Below, one piece after another: positions 18,317 through 26,369 of a stretch of DNA of 64,000 nt (positions within the stretch are counted from its first letter, which is position 1; each line of letters starts with the position of its first letter). The stretch comes from Planctomycetota bacterium (GTDB lineage: Bacteria; Planctomycetota; UBA1135; UBA2386). The stretch spans positions 1,270,047 through 1,334,046 of the forward strand of contig JADJWQ010000002.1 in NCBI GenBank assembly GCA_016716265.1, read 5' to 3'. The notes beneath the pieces are model-generated. The model was not told the DNA's origin. It saw only the letters and a list, made by a program, of their open reading frames with translations, and did no database searches. The position numbers were made by a program, and so were the translations under genes.

Positions 18317-19369
18317 TCAGATCAGCGCGACCCGCCGATCGCCCGGGACGACCTCGCCGCAGCGGTAGCCCGTCTCGCCGGCCGCCGCGAGCATCGCGAG
18401 GCACCGATCGACGGTGTCGCAGGCGACGAACACGACCATGCCGAAGCCCATGTTGAAGACGCGGAACGCCTCGTCCTCCGCCACGCCGCCCCGCTGCACG
18501 AGGAGGTCGAAGATCGGCGGCCGCGGCACCGCGTCGCGCTGGATCCGCACCGCGGTGCCCTCGGGAAGCACGCGCGGCACGTTGTCGGGCAGCCCGCCGC
18601 CGGTGATGTGCGCCATGCCGTGGACGAGCTCGGCCTCCAGCAGCGGCCACAGCGGCTGGAGGTAGCTGCGGTGCACCGCGAGCAGCGCGTCGGCGACGCT
18701 CGCGCCGCCGAGCTCGCTCGGACGCTCGTCGAGGATCGCCGCTCCGTCGCGGAGCAACGCGTGCCGCGCCAGCGAGTAGCCGTTGGTGTGCAGCCCCGAC
18801 GACCGCAGCGCGATCGCGACGTCGCCGACCGCGATCCGCGAGCCGTCGAGCAGCCGGTCGCGGCGCACGGCGCCGACGATCGTGCCGGCGACGTCCATCT
18901 CGTCGCGCTGGTAGACGCCGGGCATCTCGGCGGTCTCGCCGCCGAGCAGCGCGCAGCCGTTCGCGCGGCACGCCTCGGCGAGCCCCGCGATGACCGCCGC
19001 GACCCGCTCGGGCACCATGCGGTCGACGGCCACGTAGTCGAGGAAGAACAGCGGCCGCGCCCCCTGCACGAGGATGTCGTTGACGCAGTGGTTGACGAGG
19101 TCGGCACCGACCGAACCGACCCGCCCCGCCAGCGTCGCGACCTTCACCTTGGTGCCGACGCCGTCGGTCGACGCGACCAGCAGCTCGCCCTCCGCGCCGA
19201 CCGCGCGCAGGTCGAACAACCCGCCGAACAGACCGACGTCGCCGACGACGCCGGGTGTGTAGCTCGCGCGGATCGCGTCGCGCGCGCGGCGCACCGCGTC
19301 GTACTTGGCATCGATGTCCACGCCCGCGGCCCGGTAGGCCGACGGCGACCGTCCACTCGCGTCGCTCAC
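18317..19369 (-). CDS. purM: Phosphoribosylformylglycinamidine cyclo-ligase (AIR synthetase)
   Basis: 350 residues, the normal length for PurM. It catalyses ATP-dependent closure of the imidazole ring, FGAM to AIR, in purine biosynthesis in the cytoplasm. Family motifs are intact: the N-terminal YRAAGVDIDA, DGVGTKVKVA, the NHCVNDILVQGARPLFFLDY block, GGETAEMPGVY, RSSGLHTNGYSLAR, HITGGGLPDNVPRVLP and FNMGFGM. The start is GTG at 19369 with CAGGAG upstream. It lies 90 bp after the Nudix gene on the same strand and may share its transcript. No other purine gene is in the window. Confidence 0.96.
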   Translation of the reverse strand: MSDASGRSPSAYRAAGVDIDAKYDAVRRARDAIRASYTPGVVGDVGLFGGLFDLRAVGAEGELLVASTDGVGTKVKVATLAGRVGSVGADLVNHCVNDILVQGARPLFFLDYVAVDRMVPERVAAVIAGLAEACRANGCALLGGETAEMPGVYQRDEMDVAGTIVGAVRRDRLLDGSRIAVGDVAIALRSSGLHTNGYSLARHALLRDGAAILDERPSELGGASVADALLAVHRSYLQPLWPLLEAELVHGMAHITGGGLPDNVPRVLPEGTAVRIQRDAVPRPPIFDLLVQRGGVAEDEAFRVFNMGFGMVVFVACDTVDRCLAMLAAAGETGYRCGEVVPGDRRVALI

Positions 19370-19459
19370 TCCCGACTCCTGCTCGAAGAAGGCCGCACGA
19401 AACCAGTGCCGGTCCGACCCTGCCGGGCCGACACTGCTGATCCGACACCGGCGCCGCCG

Positions 19460-20086
19460 TCACCCGATCGGACCGACCGGAAACTCCCGGCGGAGGTGGT
19501 CCAGCACGCGGCGGCTGTTCTCGAAAGCGAGTTCCAAGGGCACCGCTTCGAGGTCGAAGAACCGCACGTCGCTCGCATCATCGGCGGCCGCGATCCGCGC
19601 GTCCACGTCGAGCTGGTCGCCGCGCGGCCGCGCGAGGAACACCACGACGTTGACGAGCTTGCGCGGGTCGTCGCGCGTCAGCCCGACGAACAGCGCCCGC
19701 ACCACGTCGACGTCGAGCCCGGCCTCTTCGCGCGTCTCCCGCACCGCGGTCTCCGCGAGCTCCTCGCCGTGCTCCTGGAAGCCGCCCGGAAAGCTCCACT
19801 GGCCGCGGTACGGCGAGATCGCGCGCCGTACGAGCAGCACCCGGCGGCCGTGCGCCACGACGGCGACCGCCGCCGTCGCGGTGGTCTCGAAGTGCACCAG
19901 ACCGCAGGCGACGCACACCGGCCGGCTGCGACCGAACGCCGGCCGCCGGTCCATGTGCTCACCGCAGCGCGGGCACCACGCCGGGAGACCGTCGCTCGCT
20001 GCGGCGGCGCCGTCCGGCCCGTGCCCGATCCGGACCGCGGGCTCGGCGCCGGGCGGGTCGGACGGCAGGTCGGCTGCGCGGGCCAT
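19460..20086 (-). CDS. Nudix hydrolase with N-terminal zinc ribbon
   Basis: 208 residues. A Pro/Ala-rich start is followed by a zinc-ribbon pair CPRCGEH...CVACG (residues about 38-60), then a Nudix domain. The Nudix box is complete: GGFQEHGEELAETAVRE continuing to EEAGLDV (GX5EX7REUXEEXGU). The zinc ribbon next to a Nudix domain resembles the NudC/NADH-pyrophosphatase-like and ADP-ribose-pyrophosphatase groups. The substrate, a nucleoside diphosphate derivative, cannot be fixed from sequence. GAGGAG precedes the ATG. It is divergent from dxr across a 180-bp gap in which no clear promoter was seen. Confidence 0.88.
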   Translation of the reverse strand: MARAADLPSDPPGAEPAVRIGHGPDGAAAASDGLPAWCPRCGEHMDRRPAFGRSRPVCVACGLVHFETTATAAVAVVAHGRRVLLVRRAISPYRGQWSFPGGFQEHGEELAETAVRETREEAGLDVDVVRALFVGLTRDDPRKLVNVVVFLARPRGDQLDVDARIAAADDASDVRFFDLEAVPLELAFENSRRVLDHLRREFPVGPIG

Positions 20087-20266
20087 CGACAGAGCTCCTC
20101 GGGCGAGCGGCTTCGTGCGGACGCCGGACGCCAGGTTGCGTCACGGCGGTCAAGAGCCCATTCTTGCCCGCCGCTCCGGTCCGGTCAGCCACCATCCCCC
20201 GTCGACCGACGCATTCCTGCGACTCCGACGGGGGTAACGAGTGGCCCGACCGGCGCCCCGATCATC

Positions 20267-21442
20267 ATGGCGCGACGCATCGCTGTCCTCGGTAGCACCG
20301 GCTCGGTCGGGGAGAACGCCCTCCGCATCGCAGCCGCCCATCCGGATCGGTTCGAGGTCGTCGCGCTGTGCGCCAACAGCTCGGCCGAGCGGCTGCGCGA
20401 GCAGGTCCGCAGCCACCGCCCGGCCGCCGCGTGCCTGGTCGCGGGGCCGCTCGAGGCACTCGACGTCGACGCCTCCGCGTGCGCGACGTTCAGCGGCGCC
20501 GACGGCGTGCTCGAAGCCCTCGAGCGCGCCCGCCCCGACGTCGTGCTGAACGCGATCACCGGCGCCGCCGGCCTGCCCGCCTCGGAGTGGACGCTGCGCC
20601 ACGGCCGCACGCTCGCGCTCGCCAACAAGGAGTCGTTCGTCGCGGCCGGCGAATACCTGATGCAGCTCGCCGCCGAGACCGGCGCGACGGTCCTGCCGGT
20701 CGACTCGGAGCACTGTGCGATCTTCCAGTGCCTGCAGGGCGAGGACCGCGGCCGCATCCGCCGCATCTTCCTGACCGCGTCGGGGGGACCGTTCCGCCAG
20801 CGCCCGCTCGACTCCTTCGGGGCGATCACGCCGGCCGAGGCGCTCGAGCACCCGACCTGGAGCATGGGGCCGCGGATCACGATCGGGTCGGCGACGATGA
20901 TGAACAAGGCCTTCGAGGTGCTCGAGGCGCGCTGGCTGTTCGACCTCGCCCCCGAGCAGATCGAGATCCTGATCCACCCGCAGAGCATCGTGCATTCGAT
21001 GGTCGAGTTCGTCGACGGCTCGATCCTCGCGCAGCTCGGCGTCCCCGACATGCGGGTGCCGATCCTCTATTGCCTGGGCTGGCCGGAGCGCGTGCCCTTC
21101 CCCGGCTTCCAGGGCTTCGATCCGCTGCGCTTCCGCGAGCTCCAGTTCCACACGCTGGACGTCGACAGGTATCCGGCCGTCCCGCTCGCCTTCGACGCGC
21201 TGCGCATGGGCGGCGACAGCGGTGCCGTGCTGAACGCGGCCGACGAGGTCGCCACCGGCATGTTCCTCGAGGGCGGCATCGACTTCCCCGCGATCACCGA
21301 GATCGTCGCCGCGACGCTGCGCGCCCACCGGCCAGCCGCGGTGCGCTCGCTCGACGACGTCCACCGCGCGGACCGTGCTGCCCGCCAGACCGCCGAGCGG
21401 CTCGCCGCGGACCGTCCCCGCGTACGGAGCGCGCGAACCTGA
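20267..21442 (+). CDS. dxr: 1-deoxy-D-xylulose 5-phosphate reductoisomerase
   Basis: 391 residues, normal family length. Dxr converts DXP to 2-C-methylerythritol 4-phosphate with NADPH, the committed step of the non-mevalonate isoprenoid pathway. It has the N-terminal nucleotide fold GSTGSVGENALRI, LALANKESFVAAG, metal and substrate residues in PVDSEHCAIFQCLQG, TASGGPFR, and PTWSMGPRITIGSATMMNKAFE. The ATG at 20267 begins exactly at the Rossmann strand (MARRIAVLGSTG), although the frame is open far upstream. No good Shine-Dalgarno is seen. The stop lies 4 bp before rseP, a pairing common in bacteria. Confidence 0.97.
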   Translation: MARRIAVLGSTGSVGENALRIAAAHPDRFEVVALCANSSAERLREQVRSHRPAAACLVAGPLEALDVDASACATFSGADGVLEALERARPDVVLNAITGAAGLPASEWTLRHGRTLALANKESFVAAGEYLMQLAAETGATVLPVDSEHCAIFQCLQGEDRGRIRRIFLTASGGPFRQRPLDSFGAITPAEALEHPTWSMGPRITIGSATMMNKAFEVLEARWLFDLAPEQIEILIHPQSIVHSMVEFVDGSILAQLGVPDMRVPILYCLGWPERVPFPGFQGFDPLRFRELQFHTLDVDRYPAVPLAFDALRMGGDSGAVLNAADEVATGMFLEGGIDFPAITEIVAATLRAHRPAAVRSLDDVHRADRAARQTAERLAADRPRVRSART

Positions 21443-21446
21443 ACCG

Positions 21447-23285
21447 ATGAACATCCTGCTCGCGCTGCAGACGGCGCTCGGCATCGGGCTCCTGATCTTC
21501 GTCCACGAGCTCGGGCACTACCTCGCGGCCCGCCTCGCCGGCGTCCGCGTCGACGTGTTCTCGCTCGGCTTCGGGCCGCGCCTGCTGGGCTTCCGCCGCG
21601 GACCGACCGACTACCGCCTGTCGCTGGTGCCGATCGGCGGCTACGTGTCGGTCGCCGGCGACGGGCCGCCCGACCCCGCCACCGCCCACCTCGAGCGCGA
21701 CACCGGCGGGCTGAACACCAAGGGCTTCGGGGCGCGCGCGCTGTTCTTCCTGGGTGGCGTGCTGATGAACCTGCTGTTCGCGCTGATCGCGTTCCCGATC
21801 GTGTTCAGCGCCGGCGTGCAGTTCGACGCCCCGCAGCTCGGCACGCTCGCGCCGGGCGGCGCGGCCTGGCAGGCCGGGCTCGAGACCGGCGACCGCGTGC
21901 TCGAGGTCGACGGCAAGGAGATGTACAGCTTCCGGAACCTGCTCGTCGAGACCGCCCTCGCCGGCGGCGGCGCGCCGGTCCCGTTCGTCGTCGAGCGCGG
22001 CGGCGAGCGCCTCACCGTGATGGTGCGGCCGCGCTACTCGGACAGCCTCGGACTGTACGAGCTCGGCGCCGCCGAGCCGATCGCGAACGCGCCGCTGCGC
22101 ATCGACGAGGTCGACGCGTCGTCACCGGCCTACGCGGCCGGGCTGCGCGCTGGCGACCTGCTGATCGCGGTCGACGGTGACGAGCTGGTCGGCGCCGCCG
22201 CCGACCTAGCGCTCGCGCGCATCGAGGCCGATCCGGCGCGCGCGATCACGCTGACCGTCGAGCGGCCGTCCGGCGAGCGCACGGACGTCACGTTCACGCC
22301 GGCCCAGGTGACGCCCAAGGGCGCGCGCCCGCGCATCGGCGTCGTGCCGTACCCCGATCGCGTCGACGCGCTGCGGCCGTCCGCACTCGTGCAGCGCCTC
22401 GGGCTCGAGGCCGGCGACCGAGTCATCGCGATCGACGGCCGGCCGCCGCAGTTCGAGGATCGCGAGACGTTCGCCGGCGACCGTCCCGACCTCGCCGTCG
22501 AGGTCGAGCGCGGCCAGCGCACCTTCGTGCTCCGCGACCCGCAGACCGACGCCGACGAGCGCGCCGAGCTGAGCCGCTGCGTCGCGTTCCGCTCCGAGCC
22601 CGACTCGCTGCGCGTGCTGCCGCTGCCCCACACGCCCGCGGCGACCGCAGGGCTGCAGCCTGGCGACCGCATCCTGAAGGTCGACGGCACGCCGCTCGGC
22701 ACCTGGAGCGAGCTGGTCGAGTTGGTGCAGAAGGCGATGCCCGAGCGCGCGGAGGACCCGGCCCGCCCGCTGCAGCTGGAGGTCCGGCGCGGCGACGCGA
22801 CCCTGACCGTCTCGCTCGCGCCCGCGCTCCCCGAGCAGGTCGAGCTCGGCTTCGGCCGCGTGCTCCCGAAGGTCCACAGCACGCTGAAGTCGGACTCGCT
22901 CGGCGGCGCGATCCACGCCGGCTTCGTGGCCTCGGTCGACCTCGTCAAGCAGCTCTACGTCACGCTGAAGCGGATCGTCACCGGCGACGTGTCGGCGCGG
23001 AACCTCGGCGGCATCGTCACGATCAGCCGCGTCAGCTACCAGGAGGCGCAGGACGGCTGGGCGCGCTTCGTCTACTTCCTCGCGCTGCTCAGCATCAACC
23101 TGGCGTTCGTCAACCTGCTGCCCATCCCGGTGCTCGACGGCGGCCACATGCTGTTCCTCGTCATCGAGAAGGTGAAGGGCTCGCCGGTGAGCCCGGAGGT
23201 CGTCAACTACAGCCAGATCATCGGGCTCCTGTTCGTGATCCTGCTGATGCTGTTCGTGACCTACCACGACATCCGCCGCATCTGA
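21447..23285 (+). CDS. rseP: RseP-type site-2 zinc metalloprotease with four PDZ-like modules
   Basis: A 612-residue membrane protease that cleaves membrane-anchored regulators inside the bilayer. The zinc motif HELGH is at residues 20-24 in the first membrane helix. A second helix (ALFFLGGVLMNLLFALIAF) follows the GYV loop, and the C-terminal helices carry NLLPIPVLDGGHMLF with the third zinc ligand Asp. Between them are four PDZ-like units marked by GLETGDRVLEVDG, GLRAGDLLIAVDG, GLEAGDRVIAIDG and GLQPGDRILKVDG. E. coli RseP has two PDZ domains in about 450 residues, so this form is enlarged. It is probably co-transcribed with dxr. The start is supported by HELGH being near the N-terminus. 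Confidence 0.94.
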   Translation: MNILLALQTALGIGLLIFVHELGHYLAARLAGVRVDVFSLGFGPRLLGFRRGPTDYRLSLVPIGGYVSVAGDGPPDPATAHLERDTGGLNTKGFGARALFFLGGVLMNLLFALIAFPIVFSAGVQFDAPQLGTLAPGGAAWQAGLETGDRVLEVDGKEMYSFRNLLVETALAGGGAPVPFVVERGGERLTVMVRPRYSDSLGLYELGAAEPIANAPLRIDEVDASSPAYAAGLRAGDLLIAVDGDELVGAAADLALARIEADPARAITLTVERPSGERTDVTFTPAQVTPKGARPRIGVVPYPDRVDALRPSALVQRLGLEAGDRVIAIDGRPPQFEDRETFAGDRPDLAVEVERGQRTFVLRDPQTDADERAELSRCVAFRSEPDSLRVLPLPHTPAATAGLQPGDRILKVDGTPLGTWSELVELVQKAMPERAEDPARPLQLEVRRGDATLTVSLAPALPEQVELGFGRVLPKVHSTLKSDSLGGAIHAGFVASVDLVKQLYVTLKRIVTGDVSARNLGGIVTISRVSYQEAQDGWARFVYFLALLSINLAFVNLLPIPVLDGGHMLFLVIEKVKGSPVSPEVVNYSQIIGLLFVILLMLFVTYHDIRRI

Positions 23286-23290
23286 GCCGC

Positions 23291-23330
23291 GGCGGCGTTC
23301 CTCTCGACACCGCGGCGTTCCTCTCGACAC
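23291..23330 (+). repeat. 20-bp tandem duplication
   Basis: Two adjacent 20-bp copies, each containing CGGCGTTCCTCTCGACAC, lie just after the rseP stop and end 11 bp before the UbiA-family GTG. They differ at the first base. Likely a small slippage duplication in the spacer. Confidence 0.7.
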
Positions 23331-23341
23331 CACAGCCCACC

Positions 23342-24193
23342 GTGCTGCTCCCCTGGCTGCGCCTGCTGCGCATCGGCACGCTGTTCTCCCCGGCCGCGGA
23401 CGTCGTCGCGGGGGCGTGTCTCGTCGGTGGGCCATGGTCCGTCGAGCTCGGTCGCGCCGTCGGCGCGAGCGTGCTCGTCTACGCCGCCGGCATGGTGCTC
23501 AATGACCACGCCGACCGCCGCGAGGACGCCGTGCAGCGGCCGGAGCGCCCATTGCCGTCCGGCGCGATCGCGCCGGCGAGTGCGTTCGCATTCGGACTCG
23601 CATTGCTGGCGGGTGGCGTCGCGCTCGCGCCCGTGCCCGGCTGGCACGGCGCGCTCGCCGCACTGGTGCTCGCCTACGACTACCTGCTGAAGCGCAGCCC
23701 GGTCACCGGCGCGCTGACGATGGGCCTGCTGCGCGGACTCAACCTGCTCGCCGGTGCGGTCGCCGTGCAGGGCGGCGTGCTCCCCGAGCAGCGGCACGTC
23801 GTCGCGACCGCGCTCGCCTACGTCGTCTACATCGTCGCGGTCACGCTGCTCGGCGTCCTCGAGGACGCCCCGCAGGTGACGCGCCGTGCGGTCGAGGGCG
23901 TGCAGAGCGCCCCGCCGGTCGCCGCGACACTCGCGCTGTTCGCGCTGCCCGAACCGCGGCCGGCCGCGTGGCTCGGCCTGGCGCTCGCGCTGGTGTTCCT
24001 GCGCCGGACCCATCGCCACCGCGGCGCCTGGGATCGCACCGCCATCCGCCGTTCGATGACCTGGCTGCTGCTCGGCACGATGGTGTTCACCAGCCTCACC
24101 TGCCTCGGTTGCGGACGACCGGTCGAGGCGCTCGCGATCGCCGCGGCGATCCTGCCCGCGCGCTGGATCTCGCGCCGGATCGCGCTGACCTGA
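23342..24193 (+). CDS. UbiA-superfamily prenyltransferase
   Basis: 283 residues, mostly hydrophobic, with about eight membrane helices. The Mg-diphosphate binding signature NDxxDxxxD appears as NDHADRREDAVQRPERPLPSG-like text near residues 54-74. A second conserved loop is YDYLLKRSP. The superfamily attaches isoprenyl chains to aromatic or other acceptors (quinones, haem, chlorophyll, EboC-type). The start LRLLRIGTLFSPAADVVAG resembles the EboC-like branch, but the acceptor is unknown. The start is GTG at 23342, 56 bp after rseP on the same strand; supply of isoprenoid precursor by the nearby dxr is consistent but not proof of a link. Confidence 0.85.
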   Translation: MLLPWLRLLRIGTLFSPAADVVAGACLVGGPWSVELGRAVGASVLVYAAGMVLNDHADRREDAVQRPERPLPSGAIAPASAFAFGLALLAGGVALAPVPGWHGALAALVLAYDYLLKRSPVTGALTMGLLRGLNLLAGAVAVQGGVLPEQRHVVATALAYVVYIVAVTLLGVLEDAPQVTRRAVEGVQSAPPVAATLALFALPEPRPAAWLGLALALVFLRRTHRHRGAWDRTAIRRSMTWLLLGTMVFTSLTCLGCGRPVEALAIAAAILPARWISRRIALT

Positions 24194-24310
24194 CAGGTGT
24201 CCGCCCCCCGGGGATCCCCGAGGCGCGCGACCGCTCAGCGCAGGGACAATGGAACGCATCCCGATCCGGACGCGCACACCATCCCGGGTGCGCGCGGATC
24301 TCCTCCGACG

Positions 24311-25879
24311 ATGCGCATCCCCCTCCTGCTCGCCGCGGCCGCACTGCTCGCGGCCCCCGCCCCGTCGCAGCTCACGCTGACGACGACCTTCGCCGACAAC
24401 AACGGCCTGTCCGCCGGCGCCGCCCAGTACTTCGACATCACGGTGCTGAACCCGGCCGGCGTCGCGATCTCGCAGCTCGACGTCAACAGCAACAGCACGG
24501 CGAACACGAGCGGCACGCTCGACATCTACTTGACCGCGGTCGGCGGCACCTACGTCGGCAACGAGACCAACGCCGGCCTGTGGTCGCTCGCCGGCTCGAG
24601 CCAGCCGTTCCTGACCGCCGGTCGAGGCCTGCCGACGGCAGCCCCACTCGCGACGCCGATCGTACTCGCGGCAGGTCGCTACGGCATCGCGATCCACTAC
24701 GTCGGCGTCGGCGTCGCATATACGAACGGCAACGGCACCAACCAGCAATACGCCAACCAGGACCTCCAGCTCGACACCGGCTCGTCGAGCAGCTCGCTGT
24801 TCGGCGGCAGCTACAACAACCCGCGCGTGTGGAACGGCACCGTTTACTACACGCCGGGCAGCGGTAGCTATGCACAGGCGACGCCGTTCGGCAGCGGCTG
24901 CGGCCATGGCGGCCCTGCGAGCTTCTACGAGGTGTTCTCGACGACGCATCCGTTCGACCTGTCGGGTTTATCGTTCACGATGGTCTGGACGGGCGTCAGC
25001 TATGCCTTGATCCCCGGCGCGAGCGCGACCGTAGCACCGAGCGGCAGCGCATTGACGATCACCGACGACACCGTCGTCCCGCTCACGCTGCCGTGGCCGA
25101 TGCCGACGCAGGCCGGCACGACCCAGAACGTCTGGCTGTCGTCGAATGGCTTCCTGACCTTCGAGTCGAACACGAGTTCCCAGCTGTCGGAGAGCGTCAG
25201 CCTGCTGCTCGGCGATCCGCTGACGCGCCTCGCGTTCCTGTGGGACGACCTGAACCCGGGCGCGGCCGGAACCGTGCACGCCGAGCAGGATCCCTCGACA
25301 CCGTCGCTCTACCACATCACGTTCCGGGGCGTGCCCGAGTACAGCAACAGCGGCTCGAACGACGTCCAGGTCTCGTTGCAGCAGGGCGGCGCGATCGAAG
25401 TCAAGTACGGCAACTGCACGATCGCCGACTGCCTGGTCGGCTACAGCCCCGGTCACGGCGCGCAGGATCCGGGTGCCACGGACGTCTCCGCGCTGCAGGG
25501 CATGCTGCTCGGCGACGGCCGCCCCGACCTCGCGCTCGCGTCGCTCGCGCGACCGATCCTCGGCCAGACCGCGCAGATCGAGCTCCGCAACCTGCCGATC
25601 GGCGGGCTCGCCGGCGTCGTGAACTACGGCTTCGAGATCCCGACGCCGCTCGACCTGACGCCGGTCGGCGCACCCGGGTGCTGGCTGTACGTATCCGCGC
25701 TCGCGGGAGTCGGCTTCCCACTGACGCAAAGCACCGCGCGGCAGTCGCTGCCACTGCCTGGCAACCCGGCGTTCGCACGCATCGTGATCGGGCTGCAGGG
25801 CGTCGTGTTGATGCCCGGCATCAACCAGCTGGGCGTCGCGGCGACCAACGGGCTGCGCTGGACGCTCGACGTCAACTGA
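24311..25879 (+). CDS. Secreted beta-rich protein, paralogue 1 (WDDLNPG family)
   Basis: A 522-residue secreted protein with a signal peptide ending APAPSQ (residue about 20). Module A (about 21-190) is Thr/Asn/Gly-rich and ends NNPRVWNGTVYYTPG. Module B (about 200-400) opens GSGCG..GPASFYEVF and contains WLSSNGFLTFES, AFLWDDLNPGAAGTVHAEQD, NDVQVSLQQGGAIEVKYGNCTIADCLVGYSPG and GAQDPG.TDVSAL, a pattern reminiscent of nidogen-like beta domains. Module C (about 440-522) is the GAPGCWLYVS...GVAATNGLRWTLD tail shared with other exported proteins here. The ATG at 24311 starts the signal peptide. A GACAAT box near 24246 may be its -10. Function unknown; probably a surface or matrix protein. Confidence 0.82.
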   Translation: MRIPLLLAAAALLAAPAPSQLTLTTTFADNNGLSAGAAQYFDITVLNPAGVAISQLDVNSNSTANTSGTLDIYLTAVGGTYVGNETNAGLWSLAGSSQPFLTAGRGLPTAAPLATPIVLAAGRYGIAIHYVGVGVAYTNGNGTNQQYANQDLQLDTGSSSSSLFGGSYNNPRVWNGTVYYTPGSGSYAQATPFGSGCGHGGPASFYEVFSTTHPFDLSGLSFTMVWTGVSYALIPGASATVAPSGSALTITDDTVVPLTLPWPMPTQAGTTQNVWLSSNGFLTFESNTSSQLSESVSLLLGDPLTRLAFLWDDLNPGAAGTVHAEQDPSTPSLYHITFRGVPEYSNSGSNDVQVSLQQGGAIEVKYGNCTIADCLVGYSPGHGAQDPGATDVSALQGMLLGDGRPDLALASLARPILGQTAQIELRNLPIGGLAGVVNYGFEIPTPLDLTPVGAPGCWLYVSALAGVGFPLTQSTARQSLPLPGNPAFARIVIGLQGVVLMPGINQLGVAATNGLRWTLDVN

Positions 25880-26369
25880 GGCAGGGAGGTCGCGCTCCGG
25901 GTCGGCGGGCGGGACGCGGGGCTCCGATCGCTCGGTGTGGTGGGGTCCAGCGCATCGCGAAGCCCCGCTCGTCTCTCATTGATCCACGCCGGGATCCAAC
26001 GCTCGCTTCCGACCTCCGACGGGCGCCGCTCGTCGCTCGCCGATGCCAGACGTCGTGGAGTCGCAGCGACGCCGGAAGCTCGCGATCCGCACCAGCGCGA
26101 CGCCGTTCCGCTGGAGCGTGTGAGTCGTCGATCCAGGGAACTCGTTCGGTCGAATCGACCCGAGAGGAACGAACTTCCTACGGAACTTGCCGGCGGATCG
26201 CGACCGTCGGAGCGTTAGACTCCCGCGCCTCCCACGGGAGGCCATCCGTCTCCGATCCGGGGAGTTCCCCGCGGCTCGTTGCTGCGAGGTATCCTCCCCC
26301 GTGCCTGGTGGCGTCGCCGATGCGGCGCACCTCCATCCTCTCACCCAGCCAGCTCCCTCGAGGAACTCA
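25880..26369. other. 490-bp intergenic gap between paralogues 1 and 2
   Basis: It holds a long-loop inverted repeat GCGGGGCT/AGCCCCGC (25916-25923 and 25961-25968) that may end transcript 1. A -10-like TAGACT sits at 26216-26221. Two hairpins just downstream, 26227-26242 (7-bp stem, 2-nt loop) and 26258-26271 (6-bp stem), would form the 5' end of the paralogue 2 mRNA. Nothing coding was recognised in the rest. Confidence 0.45.
26216..26221 (+). promoter_or_regulatory. -10-like TAGACT box of paralogue 2
   Basis: TAGACT lies 148 nt before the ATG at 26370. Transcription starting 6-8 nt on would put the hairpin at 26227-26242 at the very 5' end of the mRNA, a position known to protect transcripts. 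Confidence 0.4.
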
